NCBI RefSeq assembly: GCF_014195485.1 | Contig: NZ_JACIBU010000002.1 | Coordinates: 427,902 to 491,901 of the forward strand | Direction: 5' to 3' | Origin: Modestobacter versicolor | GTDB lineage: Bacteria; Actinomycetota; Actinomycetes; Mycobacteriales; Geodermatophilaceae | DNA length: 64,000 bases | In this document: positions 25,649 through 33,455 of the stretch, one piece after another | Position numbering within the stretch: the first letter of the stretch is position 1 | Layout: every line of letters begins with the position of its first letter | Position numbers and translations under genes: made by a program | Notes under the pieces: generated by a model | What the model saw: the letters and a program-made list of their open reading frames with translations, nothing else | What the model was told of the DNA's origin: nothing | The model's database searches: none

Positions 25649-26062
25649 GTGGCTGGACCCGTGCCGGAGGTGCCGTGCGTCGGCGCCGTGGTGCACGACG
25701 CGGCGGGCCGACTGCTGCTGATCCGCCGGGGTCACGCGCCCAGCGCCGGCCTGTGGTCGGTGCCCGGCGGCCGGCTGGAGCCCGGGGAGTCCGAGGTCGA
25801 GGCCGTCGTCCGGGAGGTGGCCGAGGAGACCGGGCTGACCGTGCGCCCGGACCGGGTGGTGGGCCGGGTGCGGGTCGACGGGGACGGCGTGGTCTTCACC
25901 GTCACCGACTGGGCGTGCACGCTGCTCGACCCGGGTGAGCAGCCGGTTGCCGGGGACGACGCCGACGACGTGGTGTTCGTCGACGCGGCGGGGCTGACCG
26001 CGCTGGACATGGCACCGGGCGTGGTGGCGGCGCTGTCGGGCTGGGGCGTGCTGCCCCGCTGA
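25649..26062 (+). CDS. Nudix hydrolase
   Basis: A 137-residue Nudix protein. The Nudix box GGRLEPGESEVEAVVREVAEETGL (38-61 in parts; REVAEETG with catalytic Glu residues) is intact. It resembles MutT/ADP-ribose pyrophosphatase-type enzymes; the substrate is unknown. The GTG at 25649 lies 7 bases after TAGCCT with no ribosome binding site, so a leaderless mRNA is predicted. A longer upstream frame overlaps the zinc-ribbon gene antisense and is rejected. Confidence 0.9.
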   Translation: MAGPVPEVPCVGAVVHDAAGRLLLIRRGHAPSAGLWSVPGGRLEPGESEVEAVVREVAEETGLTVRPDRVVGRVRVDGDGVVFTVTDWACTLLDPGEQPVAGDDADDVVFVDAAGLTALDMAPGVVAALSGWGVLPR

Positions 26063-26100
26063 GCGCGCGGGTGCCGTGCTGGACGACCACCCGCGCGGGC

Positions 26101-26631
26101 TCACCGGCGGACCGGCTCGGGGCGACCGGGCTGCTCGCCGCCGCGGCTCTCCCCGTAGGAGCGCTTGGGCACCATGACCTTGCGGCGGAAGGTGCAGACG
26201 ACGGTGCCGTCCTGCTTGTAGCCGATCGTCTCCACGTGCACGACGCCGCGGTCGTCCTTGGACCTCGACTCGGTCTTGTCCAGCACGGTGGTCTCGCCGT
26301 AGATCGTGTCGCCGTGGAAGGTCGGGGCCACGTGCTTGAGCGACTCGACCTCGAGGTTGGCGATCGCCTTGCCGGAGACGTCGGGGACGCTCATGCCGAG
26401 CAGCAGCGAGTAGACGTAGTTCCCGACCACGACGTTCCTGCCGAAGTCGGTGGTCTCCGCGGCGTAGTGGGCGTCCAGGTGCAGCGGGTGGTGGTTCATG
26501 GTGATCAGGCAGAACAGGTGGTCGTCGTACTCGGTGACGGTCTTGCCGGGCCAGTGCTTGTAGGTGGCCCCGACCTCGAACTCCTCGTAGTACCGGCCGA
26601 ACTGCATCTGGCTGCTCCCGCGGGTCGACAT
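26101..26631 (-). CDS. MaoC-family (hotdog) dehydratase
   Basis: A 176-residue single-hotdog protein with the hydratase-2 region: EVGATYKHWPGKTVTEYDDHLFC, NHHPLHLDAHYAAET (Asp/His catalytic region) and VVVGNYVYSLLLGMSV. It is related to (R)-enoyl-CoA hydratase or mesaconyl-CoA hydratase families; the acyl substrate is unknown. It is convergent with the Nudix gene and divergent from the membrane-protein pair. Confidence 0.85.
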   Translation of the reverse strand: MSTRGSSQMQFGRYYEEFEVGATYKHWPGKTVTEYDDHLFCLITMNHHPLHLDAHYAAETTDFGRNVVVGNYVYSLLLGMSVPDVSGKAIANLEVESLKHVAPTFHGDTIYGETTVLDKTESRSKDDRGVVHVETIGYKQDGTVVCTFRRKVMVPKRSYGESRGGEQPGRPEPVRR

Positions 26632-26756
26632 CAGGCGCGGGCCACCGGCGCAGGTGGGAGTACCCGGACAGGCCGCCCCGCGGTGGCGGAGCAGCAGCTG
26701 TCCGCCACGGAGCGACGATGACCCGTCTGGACGGGCGCCGATCCTACGATGAGGCG

Positions 26757-27248
26757 GTGCCGCTCCAGCCCGCCCCTGACCTGCCGGCCGTGGCCGAGGT
26801 GGTGCGGCTGAGCCCGGCCGCCCGCCTCGTCCGGTTGGTCGCCGCCGCCGCCGTGCTCGTGGTGGTCCTCGCCGGGACCGTGTGGGGTGACGACGACGCC
26901 TTCCCGTTCGGGCCGTTCCGGATGTACTCGACCCGCGCCGACCCGGACCAGCCGGTGATCTCCACCCGGGTCGTGGGGCTGACCGCCGCGGGTGAGGAGG
27001 TCCGGCTCTCCGGCGGGCAGGTGGGGCTGCGCCGGGCGGAGTTCGAGGGCCAGCTGCCGCGGATCGAGGCCGACCCCGAGCTGCTCGGCCTGCTGGCGGA
27101 GTCCTACGCCGAGGCCAACCCCGACGCCGAGGAGCTGGTCGAGGTGCAGGTGGTGCAGCGCCGCTTCGAGCTCTCCGCGGGCCGGCCCACCGACACCTTC
27201 ACCGACCGGGTGATCGTCGAGTACGACCTCGAGGAGGACGGGCAGTGA
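26757..27248 (+). CDS. Single-pass membrane protein paired with HTTM protein
   Basis: A 163-residue protein with a membrane anchor at about 22-44 and an extracytoplasmic domain containing FGPFRMYSTR and a C-terminal VQVVQRRFELSAGRPTDTF. I do not recognise a family with a known function. GTG 26757 is 6 bases after TACGAT with no ribosome binding site, a leaderless start; a longer frame from 26718 is possible. It overlaps the HTTM gene by 4 bp (GTGA), so the two are co-translated and probably form a complex. Confidence 0.75.
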   Translation: MPLQPAPDLPAVAEVVRLSPAARLVRLVAAAAVLVVVLAGTVWGDDDAFPFGPFRMYSTRADPDQPVISTRVVGLTAAGEEVRLSGGQVGLRRAEFEGQLPRIEADPELLGLLAESYAEANPDAEELVEVQVVQRRFELSAGRPTDTFTDRVIVEYDLEEDGQ

Positions 27249-28180
27249 GCACCGCCGCCCCGACGCCGTCCACCGGGCCGGCAGAGACGCCGGCGACCTC
27301 TCCGGAGACGGCCGCCGCGACCCCGGGCACCCCGGGCTGGTGGTTCCGGCCGGTGCCGCTGGCCCGGGTCGCGGTGTTCCGGGTGATCGCGTACCTGTTC
27401 ATCCCCATCGACGTCTTCGTCACCACCTCCTGGGTGCGCGCGCACGCCGACGTGCCCACCGAGTGGTACGCCCCGCTGCTGGTCGGGCGGGTGCTCAACC
27501 TGCCGACACCCACCCACACCGTGGTGCTGGTCGTGCAGTGGGCGCTGGTCGTCGCCGCCGTGCTCGCCGCCACCGGCCGGGCGCCGCGGCTGCTGGGCAC
27601 GGCCGTCTTCCTGCTCTACGCGGAGTGGATGGTCATCGCGATGAGCTACGGGAAGGTCGACCACGACCGGATCGCCTTCCTGGTCGCGCTGGCCGTGCTG
27701 CCCACCGTCGGCGTCGCCCGGTTCCGGGACCGCCGGTCCTCGGAGTCGGCCGGCTTCGCGATGGCCGCGGTGCTGGTCGCGGTGATGCTCACCTACTTCC
27801 TCGCCGCCTGGGCGAAGATCCGCTTCGGCGGCTGGGACTGGCCGACCGGCGCCACGCTGAGCCGGGCGGTCGTGCGTCGCGGCACCGAGCTGTCGGAGTG
27901 GACCCTCGACGTCCCCTACCTGCTGCCGGCGGCGCAGTGGCTGATGATCGCCTTCGAGCTGGCGGCCCCGCTGATCCTGCTGGTGCGCAGCAACCGCGCG
28001 CGGATCGGCCTGGTGGCGTTCCTGCTCGGCTTCCACGTGATGGTCTACGCCGGCGTCGGCATCATCTTCCTGCCGCACTGCGTGGCGATCCTGTCGATCC
28101 TCCCCTGGGAGCGGCTCACCGCGGCCCGCCGCCGGACGCAGCTCGACCCGGCTCCGGCCGCGGTGCCCGCCAGCGGCTGA
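27245..28180 (+). CDS. HTTM-domain polytopic membrane protein (VKGC-like)
   Basis: A 311-residue protein with about eight hydrophobic segments and the HTTM (horizontally transferred transmembrane) pattern related to vitamin K-dependent gamma-carboxylase. Landmarks are LARVAVFRVIAYLFIPIDVF, LLYAEWMVIAMSYGKVDHD, YFLAAWAKIRFGGWDW and GFHVMVYAGVGIIFLPHC. No bacterial member has an agreed activity. It is co-translated with the preceding anchored protein. Confidence 0.82.
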   Translation: MSTAAPTPSTGPAETPATSPETAAATPGTPGWWFRPVPLARVAVFRVIAYLFIPIDVFVTTSWVRAHADVPTEWYAPLLVGRVLNLPTPTHTVVLVVQWALVVAAVLAATGRAPRLLGTAVFLLYAEWMVIAMSYGKVDHDRIAFLVALAVLPTVGVARFRDRRSSESAGFAMAAVLVAVMLTYFLAAWAKIRFGGWDWPTGATLSRAVVRRGTELSEWTLDVPYLLPAAQWLMIAFELAAPLILLVRSNRARIGLVAFLLGFHVMVYAGVGIIFLPHCVAILSILPWERLTAARRRTQLDPAPAAVPASG

Positions 28181-28209
28181 GCGCCGTCGGGCTGCGGCAC
28201 CGGCGCTGG

Positions 28210-28503
28210 TCAGAGCATCGCCCCGATGCGCGCCGCCATCTCCGCCTCGTGCTGCTGGTACGCCGAGGCCACGCTGGTCAGCAGCTGCCCCATGCCGGTG
28301 AGCGCCTCGCTCACCCCCTGGCTGGACAGCCGCCACTTCTCGTAGAGCTCGCTGAACTGCACCGCGGCCTGGCTGTCGGTCCAGCCCTCCAGCACCGAGC
28401 TGTTGATGCTGCTGGACAGGGTGGCGTGCCGGGACGACGTCTCGGCGGCCTCGGCCTGGCACTGCCCGGCCATCGTGTTCAGCGTCGCGATCTCGACCTT
28501 CAT
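28210..28503 (-). CDS. WXG100-family protein (type VII secretion substrate-like)
   Basis: A 97-residue helical hairpin protein of ESAT-6/CFP-10 size. The turn motif is W-T-D (41-43, GWTDSQAA) in place of W-x-G, and the C-terminal YxxxD/E secretion signal is present as YQQHE (82-86). ATG 28503 is preceded by GAGGAGGAG. It is divergent from the EccC/EssC-like ATPase gene, separated by 150 bp, so it is probably that ATPase's substrate or partner. No second WXG100 partner gene is nearby, so it may homodimerise. Confidence 0.85.
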   Translation of the reverse strand: MKVEIATLNTMAGQCQAEAAETSSRHATLSSSINSSVLEGWTDSQAAVQFSELYEKWRLSSQGVSEALTGMGQLLTSVASAYQQHEAEMAARIGAML

Positions 28504-28653
28504 GGCTCCTCCTCGGTCCGGGGACGTCCCGGTGGGGCGGAACGGTAGGGGCGGCGAGGTCGACCGCGCCGCCGTCGTCCACAGCCGGGACCGCCGTCCA
28601 CAGATCGCCGCGGACCGCCCCGCGCACCGGTCCCCGCCCGGCAGCATCGCGGC

Positions 28654-31600
28654 GTGCCCCCACCACCCGCTGGACCGTCCGCGGCGGTCCGGGCCGTCCG
28701 GACCTGGACGCTCTGGTCGGCGGAGGGAGCCCTCGACGTCGAGGTGGACGCCCCCGAGGACGGCACGCTGGGCGACGTCGTCGGTGCCCTGATCGACGGC
28801 CTGGGGCTGCCGGACGTCCAGCTCTGGGCGGGCTCGGCCGCCCTCCCGGCCAGCACGCCCCTCTCCGTCGCCGCACTCCGGCACGGGGCGGTCCTGGGGC
28901 TCGGCCGGCCCGGTCCGCGGGACGCGTCCACGGCCACCTCCGGCGCCCTGGAACTGCACCTCACCGGCGGACCGGACGCCGGCCGCACGGTGGCCGTCGC
29001 CCAGGGGGACCTGGTGCTCGGTCGCGGCACCGGCTGCGGGCTGCCCCTCGCCGACCCCGACGTCTCCCGCCGGCACGCCCTCCTGTCCGTCGCCGAGGGG
29101 AGGGTGACCGTCGCCGACCTCGGCTCGACGAACGGCACGTCGCTGTCGCCCCCCGGTGGCCCCGCCGAGCCGATCGGCCCGACGCCGAGGGAGTGGCCGG
29201 TCGGCGGCGTCCTGCGCATCGGGTCGACGAGCGTGCGGCTGACGGGTCCCCAGGGGGCCGCCCTGGAGCAGCGACCGACCACCGGGGGCCGACGGCTGGT
29301 CCGCCCGCTGGGTGGCGCGCCGCGGCCGGCACGCAGCGCCGCGGTCCGGATGCCCGCGGAGCCCGCCGAGCAGGGGCGTCGCCGGTTGGGCTGGGTCGCG
29401 GTGGCCCTCCCGGCAGTGGGCGGGGTGCTGATGGCCTGGCTGCTGTCCACCCCGCTGTTCCTGTTCTTCGCACTGCTCAGCCCGGTCGTCGCAGTCGCCA
29501 GCTGGGTCTCCGACCGCGCCACCGGGCGGAAGGCGCACCGCAGGGCCGTCGCCGACCACGCGTGGGCGGTCGCCCTCGCCGAGGCCGAGCTCGCCGCCGC
29601 GGTCGCTGCCGACGCGTCCCTGCGCGAGGAGGAGCACCCCGACCCGGCCCGGCTGGCCGCAGCCGCCCGCCGCCGGAGCAGCCCACTGTGGTCTCGCGCG
29701 GCCGCCGACCCGGCCGGGCTCACCGTGCGCCTGGGGTCCGGGCCGGGCCTGACGGGGGTGACCCGGCTCGAACCCGACGGGACCCGAGTCCCCGCACCGG
29801 CCGGGCACCTGCCGGTCACCGTGCCCCTTGCCGGGTGCGGCGGGCTGGGTGTCGTGGGACCACGCCCGTCGGTGCTCGGCGTCGCCCGGGCCGTGCTGTG
29901 CCAGCTGGCCGTGCTCGCCTCGCCGGCCGAGGTGGAGCTGGTGCTGGTCTGCCCGCGCGACCGGGCAGCCGCCTGGGCCTGGCTCCGCTGGCTGCCGCAC
30001 CTGCGCGGGGTCCTGCTGAGTGGGGAGGACCCACCGGACCTGCTCCGCGCGGCGAGCAGGGCGCAGCGCACCGTCGTGCTGCTGGACGGCCCGGTCGACG
30101 CTGCGGTGGCCGAGGCCCTGGCCCAGGACGTCGACCGGGTGATCCGGCTCGACCTCGCCGAGACCGAGTCCAGCCTGGCGCTGCCGGCACCAGCCCGGCT
30201 CGAGGTGGTGGGCGAGACCGGTGGCACCGGCCGGCTCCGGGTGCCCGGCGCGGACGACGACCGGCGCCTGACCCTCGATGCCGTCGGTGCGCACACCGCG
30301 GCGGCCATCGCCCGCGACCTCGCGGCGCTCGGCGTCCCGGCCGTGACGGGCGGCCTGCCGGACACCGCGCGGCTGCTGGAGCTACCGGCCGCGGGCCTCC
30401 GGCTGCCGCCGGGCGGTGCGCCGGTCGGTGGGTGGGACCGGAGCCGTCACTGGCTGACCGCCGCGCTGGGCGCCGGAGCCCGGGAGCCGGTCGGCGTCGA
30501 CCTGGTCACCGACGGGCCGCACGCCCTCGTCGCGGGCACCACGGGCTCGGGCAAGTCCGAGCTGCTGCAGACGCTGGTCGCGAGCCTCGCCCTGCACCAC
30601 CCGCCCGACCGGTGCAGCTTCCTGCTCGTCGACTACAAGGGCGGAGCTGCCTTCGGGGAGGCGGCCGGGCTGCCGCACACCGCCGGGGTGCTCACCGACC
30701 TCGACCACCAGTCGACCGCCCGGGCGCTCCGCTCCCTGTCCGCCGAGCTGACCCGACGCGAGCGGCTGCTGGCCGAGCACGGGGCCCGGGACCTCACCGG
30801 GCTCCCCGACTCCGTGCCCGCCAGCCGGCTGGTGATCGTGGTCGACGAGTTCGCCACCCTCGCCGAGGAGCTCCCCGGGTTCGTCAGCGGGCTCGTGGGC
30901 ATCGCCCAGCGCGGCCGGTCCCTCGGCGTCCACCTGGTGCTCGCGACCCAGCGCCCCGCCGGCGTGGTCAGCCCGGAGATCCGGGCCAACTGCTCGCTGC
31001 GGATCTGCCTGCGGACCACCGACGAGGGCGACTCCCGCGACGTGCTGGGCAGCACCGCGGCGGCACACCTGCCCCCCGACCGGCCGGGCCGGGCGTACCT
31101 GCGCACCGGCTCCGCCGCGCCCGTGCTGTTCCAGGTGGCCCGGGTGTCCGGCGCTGCCGAGCCTTGCGCGGCGGTCGCCACCGCACGTCGGCTGCCCTGG
31201 CCGCCGCCGCCCGCACGTTCTCCCGCGCCGCCCGGCCCAGCCGACCCGACGGACCTCCAGCGGCTGGTCGACGCGCTCGGCCGGCAGGCCCTGGCGGCCG
31301 GCACCCGGCAGGTGGACCGGCCCTGGCTGCCACCGCTGCCCGACGAGCTGCCAGCCGCAGCGCTCGACGGGCAGGCCCCGGACGACCCGTCGACGGTGCT
31401 GTCCATCGGGCTGCTCGACGCTCCCGACGCCCAGGCGCAGCTCCCGTTGCGCCTCGACCTCGCCGACGGCGGCGGCTGGCTGCTGGTCGGCGGTCCGGGC
31501 AGCGGCCGGACCACGGCGCTGCGCACGGTGCTGACCGAGGCGGTGCGCCGGCTGCCGCCCGCCCGGCTGCACGTGCACGTCCTCGACCACGGCGGCGGGG

Positions 31601-32799
31601 CGCTGGCCCGGGAGGCGGCCGCGCTGCCGCACTGCGGCACCGCCGTCGACCGGCGCGACGCGCACCGCAGCGCGCGGCTGGTGGCACGGCTGGGCGCGGA
31701 GGTCGACCGCCGTCGAGCCGGGACGGTGCCGGCCGACCACCCGCTCCTGCTGATCCTGGTCGACGGCTTCGAGAGCCTGGTCGGCCAGCTGGAGGAGGCC
31801 GACCCGGCGACCGGTGGCGCCGGGCTGCTGCGGCTGGTCCGGGAGGGCGCAGCCGTCGGGGTGACCGTGGTGCTCACCGCCGAGCGTGCCGTCCCGGGCA
31901 GCCGGGTGGCCGGCGCCGTCCGCACCCGGCTCGTGCTGCCGCTGCCCGACCGGGCCGACTACGCGGTCGCCGGTGTGCCGGCCCGGTCGGTGCCGGGCCA
32001 CCGCCCGGCCGGTCGCGCCCTCCTCGGCGAGGACGCGGTCGAGTGCCAGCTGGCCCTCCCCCGTCCCGGCGTCCAGCCGCTCGAGGACCCGGTCGGCACG
32101 GTCAGCGGCCAGCCGCCGCTGCGGGTGGTCACGCTCCCGGCGGATCCCACGCTGCCCCTGCCGGGCAGCGCTGCCGGACACGACCGGCCCTGGCTGCCCC
32201 TGGGACCCGGCGGTGACGAGGGGACCGTGGTCAGTGTCGACCTGACCCGCACCGGCGGGCTCCTCGTCGTGGGCCCGCCCGGGAGCGGGCGGTCCGATGC
32301 GCTGCGGGCCTTCGCCCGGCACCTGGCCGCGAGCGGCACGCCCGTCCTGGTGCTGGGCCGCGCCGCGACCACCACGGGCGGCGGGGCGGGTGGGTCGTCG
32401 GCCGCCGGACCGGACGACGTGCAGCGTGACGACGCCGAGGGGGTGCGGGCGTGGACGGCCCGGCTGGGCGCGCAGCCGGCGGTCGTCGTCGCCGACGACC
32501 TGGCCACGCTCCCCGACGCGGTGACCGACGCGCTGTCGCCGGTGGTGGCACCGGCCGGCCCCGTCCTGGTGCTCGCCTCCGGCACCGCTGCCGAGCTGGC
32601 CGGGGCCTTCCGCGGGCCGGCGGTCCAGCTGCGCCGCAGCCGGACGGTGCTGCTGCTGCGACCGGTCGCCGGTGACGCGGAGCTGCTGGGGCTGCGCACC
32701 CCGCGCACGCCGCTGCCCTCCCGCCCGGGCTCGGGGTGGCTCGTCACCCCGGCCGAGGCGGTCCGGCTGCAGGTGGCCCGCCGGCGGAGCCCGGGGTGA
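28654..32799 (+). CDS. EssC/EccC-type FtsK/SpoIIIE ATPase of type VII secretion
   Basis: A 1,381-residue ATPase. Order: a ubiquitin-like/YukD-like N-terminus (about 15-85), an FHA domain (about 119-168, GRGTGCGL ... SRRHALL ... GSTNGT), paired membrane segments (about 248-285) and three FtsK-like ATPase modules. ATPase 1 has canonical GTTGSGKS (near 627) and VVDEFA (near 725). ATPases 2 and 3 have GPGSGRTT (near 946) and PPGSGRSD (near 1,207), with Arg in place of the Walker A Lys. The N-terminal FHA makes it EssC-like. EccB, EccD, EccE and mycosin genes are not in the window. The GTG at 28654 is the likely start. Confidence 0.9.
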   Translation: MPPPPAGPSAAVRAVRTWTLWSAEGALDVEVDAPEDGTLGDVVGALIDGLGLPDVQLWAGSAALPASTPLSVAALRHGAVLGLGRPGPRDASTATSGALELHLTGGPDAGRTVAVAQGDLVLGRGTGCGLPLADPDVSRRHALLSVAEGRVTVADLGSTNGTSLSPPGGPAEPIGPTPREWPVGGVLRIGSTSVRLTGPQGAALEQRPTTGGRRLVRPLGGAPRPARSAAVRMPAEPAEQGRRRLGWVAVALPAVGGVLMAWLLSTPLFLFFALLSPVVAVASWVSDRATGRKAHRRAVADHAWAVALAEAELAAAVAADASLREEEHPDPARLAAAARRRSSPLWSRAAADPAGLTVRLGSGPGLTGVTRLEPDGTRVPAPAGHLPVTVPLAGCGGLGVVGPRPSVLGVARAVLCQLAVLASPAEVELVLVCPRDRAAAWAWLRWLPHLRGVLLSGEDPPDLLRAASRAQRTVVLLDGPVDAAVAEALAQDVDRVIRLDLAETESSLALPAPARLEVVGETGGTGRLRVPGADDDRRLTLDAVGAHTAAAIARDLAALGVPAVTGGLPDTARLLELPAAGLRLPPGGAPVGGWDRSRHWLTAALGAGAREPVGVDLVTDGPHALVAGTTGSGKSELLQTLVASLALHHPPDRCSFLLVDYKGGAAFGEAAGLPHTAGVLTDLDHQSTARALRSLSAELTRRERLLAEHGARDLTGLPDSVPASRLVIVVDEFATLAEELPGFVSGLVGIAQRGRSLGVHLVLATQRPAGVVSPEIRANCSLRICLRTTDEGDSRDVLGSTAAAHLPPDRPGRAYLRTGSAAPVLFQVARVSGAAEPCAAVATARRLPWPPPPARSPAPPGPADPTDLQRLVDALGRQALAAGTRQVDRPWLPPLPDELPAAALDGQAPDDPSTVLSIGLLDAPDAQAQLPLRLDLADGGGWLLVGGPGSGRTTALRTVLTEAVRRLPPARLHVHVLDHGGGALAREAAALPHCGTAVDRRDAHRSARLVARLGAEVDRRRAGTVPADHPLLLILVDGFESLVGQLEEADPATGGAGLLRLVREGAAVGVTVVLTAERAVPGSRVAGAVRTRLVLPLPDRADYAVAGVPARSVPGHRPAGRALLGEDAVECQLALPRPGVQPLEDPVGTVSGQPPLRVVTLPADPTLPLPGSAAGHDRPWLPLGPGGDEGTVVSVDLTRTGGLLVVGPPGSGRSDALRAFARHLAASGTPVLVLGRAATTTGGGAGGSSAAGPDDVQRDDAEGVRAWTARLGAQPAVVVADDLATLPDAVTDALSPVVAPAGPVLVLASGTAAELAGAFRGPAVQLRRSRTVLLLRPVAGDAELLGLRTPRTPLPSRPGSGWLVTPAEAVRLQVARRRSPG

Positions 32800-32840
32800 G
32801 CGGGCGGCCCCGGGTCGCACCGGAGCCCCGCCGGGCGCGG

Positions 32841-33347
32841 TCAGAGCAGGTCGAGCGCGGGGCCGATCTCCTGGGTGGCGTACCAGGCCAGCTCGTGGCC
32901 CTCGGCCTGGTCGACGCGGAACTGGGCGTCCTCGCTGCCCAGGTCGGCCTCGAGCACCACGTTGACCGCGGCCCGCACGTCCTCCTCGGCCTCGGCGACG
33001 TCGATGTGCGCGCTGGCGACGTCGGCGAGGGCGACGTCCGCGGTGGTGCGGGCGGCCCCGGCGTCCGCAGCGTCGTCCTCGATGGGGGTCACCGAGTCGT
33101 CCGGGACGTCCGCGGCGAGCACCACCCGGCGACGGGCCGCGGCGGGGTCGTTGTCGATCAGCCGGAGGCTGGCTCGCGCCGCGGCGATGAGGGCGGCGTA
33201 CTCCAGCTCCTCCTCGTCACCGTCGCTGAGCTCGTAGAAGCTCCGCAGCTGCGGCGTGACCGTGAAGACCGTCAGCGGTCCGGTCAGTCGGCCCTGGTCG
33301 AGCAACCCTTCCAGCACGGTCGTCGTGGCCGGCAGGTACACGCGCAC
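32841..33347 (-). CDS. Conserved actinobacterial hypothetical (DUF6912-like)
   Basis: A 168-residue acidic protein beginning VRVYLPATTTVLEGLLDQG, with a mid-region DGDEEELEYAALIAAARASLRLI and a Ala/Asp/Val-rich C-terminus ending DLL. It appears as a conserved unnamed family in actinobacteria; the DUF assignment is tentative and no activity is known. GTG 33347 is preceded by GGAGG 8 bases away. It is convergent with the type VII ATPase gene. Confidence 0.75.
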   Translation of the reverse strand: MRVYLPATTTVLEGLLDQGRLTGPLTVFTVTPQLRSFYELSDGDEEELEYAALIAAARASLRLIDNDPAAARRRVVLAADVPDDSVTPIEDDAADAGAARTTADVALADVASAHIDVAEAEEDVRAAVNVVLEADLGSEDAQFRVDQAEGHELAWYATQEIGPALDLL

Positions 33348-33455
33348 CCGGTTCGCCTCCCTCTCTCGTCGGACAGCGACCGTAACGCCCCGAGCCCGTC
33401 GATCTTCCCGGCCCGGGGCGACCGCCACGGGCCGGTCACCCGACAGGGCCAGAGC

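Noticed and set aside
28210..30294. A 694-residue reading of the WXG100 gene
   Set aside because: The upstream portion overlaps the type VII ATPase gene; the WXG100 frame has a clear ATG and ribosome binding site at 28503.
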